Shown here in pieces: positions 5,977 through 8,965 of a stretch of 8,965 nt of DNA. The position numbers and the translations under genes are program-made. The notes under the pieces were generated by a model. That model was not told the DNA's origin and made no database searches. It worked only from the letters and a program-made list of their open reading frames with translations. This DNA comes from an uncultured Oscillospiraceae bacterium (lineage in GTDB: Bacteria > Bacillota > Clostridia > Oscillospirales > Oscillospiraceae). The stretch lies in the NCBI GenBank assembly GCA_910588625.1, contig CAJUQN010000099.1:1-8965 (forward strand), read 5' to 3'. The number at the start of each line of letters is the position of its first letter. Positions within the stretch are counted from its first letter, which is position 1.

Positions 5977-8070
5977 TCACACTTCCCGCTTTTCCGTCCG
6001 CAGGACGATGGCCTCCCGCTCCACGGCAAGGCACAGGGTATCCCCCGCCCCCAGCTGTTCGGACAGCAGCATATCCGCGGCGGGCTCCTCCACCCTTCGG
6101 CGCACCGCCCGGCGGATGGGCCTGGCCCCCTGCTCCCGCTCTCCGCTGGTATCTGACAGCAGGGTCACCGCCTCCCACTTGGCGTCCAGATCCACACCCA
6201 GCTCGGACAGGCGCTCCCGCACACCGCCCAGCATCCGCAGGGCGATGCGCTCCAGGTCCCGGCGCTCCAGACGGTCGAACAAAATCACCTCATCCAGCCG
6301 GTTGAGAAACTCCGGCTTGAAGCGGCCCTTCAGCTCCGCCATCACCGCCTCCCGGCGCTTGTCGTCGGAGTTGCCCCCGGCGAAGCCCAGGGGCGGCGCT
6401 TTGCTCACCAGCTTCTCCGCGCCCACGTTGGAGGTCATCACCACCACTGTGTTCCGGAAGTCCGCCCTGCGGCCCTGTCCGTCGGTGAGCTGGCCGTCCT
6501 CCATCACCTGGAGGAGAATGTTTTGCAAATCGTCGTGAGCCTTCTCGATTTCATCGAACAGCACCACCGACCAGGGGCGGCGGCGGACCTGCTCGGTGAG
6601 CTGCCCCCCCTCCTCGTGGCCCACGTAGCCCGGGGGGGAACCAACCAAGCGGGACGCGGCGTGTTTCTCCATATACTCGGACATATCGAAGCGGATCAGC
6701 GCGTCCTCGCTGCCAAACAGCGCCGCCGCCAGAGCCCGGCACAGCTCCGTCTTGCCCACGCCGGTGGGGCCCATGAACATAAAAACCCCAATGGGGCGGT
6801 TTGGTTCCTTCAAGCCCACCCGGCTGCGGCGAATGGCCGCCGCCACGGCGGACACCGCCCGGTCCTGCCCCACCACCCGGTGGTGGAGCTCTCCCTCCAG
6901 CTCCAGCAGGCGCTTTGCTTCGCCCTTGGTGATGGACTCCAGCGGAATGCCCGTCCACTGGGACAGCACCACCGCAATCTCCTCCCGGCCCAGCTCCCGG
7001 GCGGCGCCGCCGTTCTGACGGGTCTGCTTACGGTCCAGTTCCCTACGGAAGTCCGCCTCCGCGTCCCGGAGCATGGCCGCCCGCTCAAAGTCCTGCATGG
7101 CAATGGCCTGGGCTTTCTCCCGGGCCGCCCGCTCCGCCTTGTCGGACAGGGCCCGGAGGGAGACGGGCACTTCCTCTTCCACCCGCATCCGGGCCGCGCC
7201 CTCGTCAATGAGGTCGATGGCCTTGTCAGGCAGGTAGCGGTCCGGCAGGTAGCGCTGGGACAGCTCCACTGCCGCGTCGATGGCATCATCGGAGATAGTC
7301 AGGCCGTGGTGCTCCTCATACCGGCGGCGCAGGCCCCGGAGGATGGCCTTTGCCTGGTCAGGATTTGGCTCCACCACCTTGACAGGCTGAAAACGACGCT
7401 CCAGGGCGGCGTCCTTCTCAATATACTTGCGGTACTCCTCCAGCGTGGTGGCGCCCACCACCTGAATCTCCCCCCGGCTCAGGGCAGGCTTGAGAATGTT
7501 GGCCGCGTCGATGGCCCCCTCGGCGGATCCCGCGCCCACGATGTTATGGAGCTCGTCCAGGAACAAAATGACATTCCCTGCCCGGCGCACCTCGGCCAGC
7601 ACCTGGTTCACCCGCTCCTCAAATTCGCCGCGGTATTTTGTCCCCGCCACCATGGACACCAGGTCCAGGCTCAGCAGCCGCTTGCCTCGCAGGGGCTCAG
7701 GCACCGCGCCGGAGGCCATGCGCATGGCCAGCCCCTCTGCCACCGCCGTCTTGCCCACACCGGGCTCGCCGATGAGGGCAGGGTTGTTCTTGTTGCGCCG
7801 GGCCAATATCTGGATGACCCGGCCCACCTCTTGATCCCGACCCACCAGGGGGTCCAGCGCTCCCATGGCCGCCAGCCGGGTCAAATCCCGGGAAAACCGG
7901 TCGGTGAGGCGGGTCTCCGTCCCCTCCCGGGCCCGGGGCCGCTCCTCCCGGTAGAGCGCCTGGGGGTCGCCCCCGGGGCGGCCCCCGGTGTTCCGGGGCG
8001 TCTGATCCCCCTTGTTCCGATCCATCATAAAAAAACCCCGCAATCTTTGAAAAATACTCAGCCGTTCCAT
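5977..8070 (-). CDS. clpC: ClpC-type AAA+ unfoldase lacking the Clp N-terminal domain
   Basis: ATP-driven protein unfoldase, expected to form hexamers that feed proteins into ClpP; 697 residues from the chosen start. The first AAA+ domain has Walker A GEPGVGKT (101-108), pore loop KYRG (145-148), Walker B ILFLDE (168-173) and arginine finger in ALERRF (222-227). A short middle region holds a UVR-type motif (DFERAAMLRDAEADFRREL, 327-345), as in ClpC. The second AAA+ domain has GPTGVGKT (434-441), pore loop GYVG (481-484), Walker B VVLFDE (502-507), a ClpP-docking LGF loop (561-563) and sensor-2 GAR (648-650). The roughly 140-residue double Clp N-domain of usual ClpC is absent, replaced by about 55 charged residues. 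The ATG at 8070 has GGGAG seven bases upstream. An in-frame ATG at 8175 lies upstream of the -10 box and has no ribosome site. CtsR, McsA and McsB genes are not adjacent. The symbol is a family-level call. Confidence 0.9.
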   Translation of the reverse strand: MERLSIFQRLRGFFMMDRNKGDQTPRNTGGRPGGDPQALYREERPRAREGTETRLTDRFSRDLTRLAAMGALDPLVGRDQEVGRVIQILARRNKNNPALIGEPGVGKTAVAEGLAMRMASGAVPEPLRGKRLLSLDLVSMVAGTKYRGEFEERVNQVLAEVRRAGNVILFLDELHNIVGAGSAEGAIDAANILKPALSRGEIQVVGATTLEEYRKYIEKDAALERRFQPVKVVEPNPDQAKAILRGLRRRYEEHHGLTISDDAIDAAVELSQRYLPDRYLPDKAIDLIDEGAARMRVEEEVPVSLRALSDKAERAAREKAQAIAMQDFERAAMLRDAEADFRRELDRKQTRQNGGAARELGREEIAVVLSQWTGIPLESITKGEAKRLLELEGELHHRVVGQDRAVSAVAAAIRRSRVGLKEPNRPIGVFMFMGPTGVGKTELCRALAAALFGSEDALIRFDMSEYMEKHAASRLVGSPPGYVGHEEGGQLTEQVRRRPWSVVLFDEIEKAHDDLQNILLQVMEDGQLTDGQGRRADFRNTVVVMTSNVGAEKLVSKAPPLGFAGGNSDDKRREAVMAELKGRFKPEFLNRLDEVILFDRLERRDLERIALRMLGGVRERLSELGVDLDAKWEAVTLLSDTSGEREQGARPIRRAVRRRVEEPAADMLLSEQLGAGDTLCLAVEREAIVLRTEKREV

Positions 8071-8124
8071 ACACGTTCTCCCATCGTTCTCTAACTGGTC
8101 ACAGTCCTCTTGGCAAGGATGGGA

Positions 8125-8143
8125 AATTTTAGCTAAAATTATA
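8125..8143 (-). promoter_or_regulatory. clpC promoter -10 overlapped by a perfect 16-bp palindrome
   Basis: On the minus strand a perfect TATAAT (8138-8143) lies about 68 bases before the clpC ATG. No good -35 is found at 16-18 bases. AATTTTAGCTAAAATT (8125-8140) is a perfect palindrome covering the -10 edge and the likely transcription start near 8131. A poor -35 with a symmetric site on the start suggests a regulated promoter. It is neither a CIRCE nor a CtsR-type site. The binding protein is unknown. Confidence 0.62.
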
Positions 8144-8169
8144 CCCCTTTCGGATTCAAAAATTTCTTG

Positions 8170-8197
8170 TTGCATTTTTCACAAGATGTGGTACAAT
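8170..8197 (+). promoter_or_regulatory. Extended -10 promoter of the ferredoxin gene
   Basis: TACAAT (8192-8197, 5 of 6) is preceded by TGG, an extended -10. A weak -35 (TTGCAT, 8170-8175) lies 16 bases upstream. Transcription would start near 8204, giving a leader of about 36 bases. It is divergent from the clpC promoter, with 48 bp between the two -10 boxes. Confidence 0.68.
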
Positions 8198-8239
8198 AGA
8201 GAACGGTTCAAAACACATCATTTGTTGGAGGTGTAATAC

Positions 8240-8410
8240 ATGGCTCGTAAAATCACTGACACGTGCGTCTCCTGCGGCGCGTGCGAGAGCGCTTGCCCTG
8301 TGGGCGCGATCTCCATGGGTGACGATCATATGCAGATCGACGCCGGCGCCTGCATCGACTGCGGCGCTTGCGAGGGCACCTGCCCCACCGGCGCCATCGA
8401 GGCTGAGTAA
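8240..8410 (+). CDS. 2[4Fe-4S] clostridial-type ferredoxin
   Basis: Small cytoplasmic electron carrier of 56 residues, the normal size for clostridial ferredoxins. It has two CxxCxxCxxxCP motifs: Cys9, 12, 15, 19 and Cys38, 41, 44, 48. In the standard fold each motif lends three Cys to one cluster and its last Cys to the other. All eight cluster ligands and both prolines are present, and the two halves are clear internal repeats (CVSCGACESACPVGAI and CIDCGACEGTCPTGAI). It would pass low-potential electrons between enzymes such as pyruvate:ferredoxin oxidoreductase, hydrogenase or Rnf; none of these is adjacent. The ATG at 8240 has GGAGGT about seven bases upstream. It has its own promoter and a strong terminator, so it is monocistronic. 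The call is secure. Confidence 0.97.
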   Translation: MARKITDTCVSCGACESACPVGAISMGDDHMQIDAGACIDCGACEGTCPTGAIEAE

Positions 8411-8424
8411 CCTGTGACGCAGAC

Positions 8425-8465
8425 ATCCCCCGCTCTCCCTTGGGAGGGTGGGGGATTTGCTTTTT
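8425..8465 (+). terminator. Rho-independent terminator after ferredoxin
   Basis: A stem of about 14-15 bp (8425-8439 with 8442-8456, two G-U wobbles) and a very short loop is followed by a T-rich tract ending in five T (8461-8465). It begins 14 bases after the ferredoxin stop and separates it from pckA. Confidence 0.92.
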
Positions 8466-8615
8466 CCGTTCCTTCTTCCAGACTTTGGATTTTGCCCTTT
8501 CCCGCTTCCCTCAGTCCATTCGTCAAAGTGCTCTCATTTTTCTGGGATCCTTCCAAATTCGGTTGGTTAAAACGCTGATTTTGTGGAAAGTTTAACATAT
8601 GACCGCAAAATGTCG

Positions 8616-8644
8616 TAGATTTGATTGGGAAGTTATGCTATACT
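8616..8644 (+). promoter_or_regulatory. Probable pckA promoter
   Basis: TATACT (8639-8644, 5 of 6) preceded by TGC forms an extended -10. The -35 position 17 bases upstream (TAGATT, 8616-8621) is weak. Transcription would start near 8651 and give a leader of about 107 bases. A second A/T-rich stretch near 8731-8740 could hold another -10, but it has no -35. Confidence 0.6.
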
Positions 8645-8652
8645 GTGTAACC

Positions 8653-8682
8653 GGTGGAAGATGGTTCTCCACCAGTACCATC
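8653..8682 (+). other. Possible H-type pseudoknot in the pckA leader
   Basis: Two 6-bp helices interlock: GGTGGA (8653-8658) pairs with TCCACC (8668-8673), and GATGGT (8660-8665), inside the first loop, pairs with ACCATC (8677-8682). The connecting loops are 1, 2 and 3 bases. The pairings are seen in the sequence. That the RNA folds this way, or as two alternative hairpins, and that it regulates pckA is inference. Confidence 0.4.
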
Positions 8683-8757
8683 AGCTCTCGTCCCGCCCCT
8701 TTCCGGCGGTTGGGCGATGCAATGATACACCATATATTATAAGAGGAGGAACTATTT

Positions 8758-8965
8758 ATGGACATCCATGAACTGGAACAACTCGGCATCACTGGCGTCA
8801 AGGAGCTCGTATACAACCCCACTTACGAGCAGCTGTTTGAGGCGGAGATGGACCCCTCTCTGGAAGGTTATGAGAAGGGCCAGATGACCGAACTGGGCGC
8901 GGTCAACGTCATGACCGGCATCTACACCGGCCGCTCCCCCAAGGACAAGTTCATCGTCATGGACG
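8758..8965 (+). CDS. pckA: ATP-dependent phosphoenolpyruvate carboxykinase, N-terminal part, cut by the right edge
   Basis: Cytoplasmic enzyme interconverting oxaloacetate plus ATP with phosphoenolpyruvate, CO2 and ADP. It serves gluconeogenesis or, in many anaerobes, CO2 fixation into C4 acids. Only 69 residues are visible of a protein normally about 530 long. The diagnostic N-terminal block is present: ITGVKELVYNP (11-21), then ELGAVNVMTGIYTGRSPKDK (45-64). Arg59 in TGRSPKDK corresponds to the conserved substrate-binding arginine of the ATP-dependent family (Arg65 in the E. coli enzyme). The kinase loop and metal ligands lie beyond the edge. The ATG at 8758 has AGGAGG ending eight bases upstream. 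It follows a leader of about 107 bases that may be regulatory. The family assignment is firm despite truncation because this block is highly conserved. Confidence 0.95.
   Translation, partial: MDIHELEQLGITGVKELVYNPTYEQLFEAEMDPSLEGYEKGQMTELGAVNVMTGIYTGRSPKDKFIVMD

Larger units (their letters stand above)
8466..8757 (+). other. Non-coding region between ferredoxin terminator and pckA
   Basis: This 292-bp stretch has no plausible gene. Its left part (8466-8610) is AT-richer than the coding DNA and shows only a weak spaced repeat (GTTAAA at 8566-8571, TTTAAC at 8591-8596). Its right part holds the pckA promoter and a leader of about 107 bases with foldable elements, including a small hairpin CCGCC/GGCGG (8693-8697 with 8705-8709). 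Confidence 0.7.

Noticed and set aside
7220..7260. Apparent short duplication YLPDRYLPD in ClpC
   Set aside because: The family normally reads R-Y-L-P-D-R-F/Y-L-P-D-K-A-I-D here, so this is conserved sequence and not a recent duplication.
6523..8094. 523-codon plus-strand open frame antisense to clpC
   Set aside because: The minus strand encodes a complete AAA+ protein with every motif in place. The plus frame is rich in His, Gly, Pro and Arg without recognisable domains, as expected opposite a high-GC gene, and has no ribosome site.
8071..8175. Upstream extension of clpC to an ATG at 8175
   Set aside because: It would place the start upstream of the clpC -10 box, has no ribosome site and overlaps the ferredoxin -35. 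The ATG at 8070 has GGGAG at proper spacing.
8071..8200. CtsR heptads or CIRCE element upstream of clpC
   Set aside because: Only a single GGTCA-like match is present near 8098 and no tandem heptad. No TTAGCACTC/GAGTGCTAA repeat is found.
8565..8582. CcpA cre-like sequence (TTAAAACGCTGATT) upstream of pckA
   Set aside because: Three mismatches to the cre consensus, including both outer positions on one side, and it lies about 60 bp upstream of the -10. Too weak to claim.
8326..8598. 90-codon minus-strand frame over the ferredoxin end and terminator
   Set aside because: It is antisense to a clear ferredoxin and to its terminator stem, with no ribosome site or family resemblance.

Overview
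The window looks like chromosomal DNA from a high-GC anaerobic Firmicute of the Clostridia, most likely an Oscillospiraceae-type gut bacterium. The reasons are strong AGGAGG ribosome sites, sigma-A-type promoters, Clostridia-style 2[4Fe-4S] ferredoxin, ATP-dependent PEP carboxykinase, a ClpC-type ATPase with a UVR motif, and a MarR/MATE pair. This placement is inference. I see no rRNA, tRNA, CRISPR array, insertion sequence or phage gene. Everything left of about 8070 is on the minus strand; the ferredoxin and pckA genes at the right are on the plus strand.

Layout, reading the minus strand from right to left. A ClpC-like AAA+ unfoldase without the usual N-terminal domain (5977-8070) ends at a strong terminator. 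A GNAT acetyltransferase follows with its own promoter and terminator. Next comes a MarR regulator (4771-5208) whose promoter carries two similar 14-bp operator-like palindromes. Seventeen bases after it lies a MATE-family transporter (3431-4753) whose reading frame is broken twice, by one missing base and one extra base. A terminator separates it from an operon encoding a lipoprotein with DxDxDG-type repeats (1917-3269), an OmpR-type response regulator (1184-1873) and a sensor histidine kinase, which runs off the left edge.

On the plus strand, a 56-residue 2[4Fe-4S] ferredoxin (8240-8410) is transcribed divergently from clpC and ends at a strong terminator. After a 292-bp non-coding stretch, pckA starts at 8758 and runs off the right edge. 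Its leader can be drawn as a compact H-type pseudoknot.

How the parts may work together. The MarR protein probably represses its own promoter and so the MATE exporter. The lipoprotein is probably an outer-face partner or target of the adjacent two-component system. ClpC probably works with ClpP in protein quality control. Ferredoxin and PckA are anaerobic energy and central-carbon functions and only share a strand here. The window is mostly ordinary core genome. The points worth a second look are the frameshifted transporter, the twin MarR operators, the perfect 16-bp palindrome on the clpC promoter, the missing Clp N-domain, the propeller-like lipoprotein and the pckA leader fold. I did not find a convincing wholly new system.
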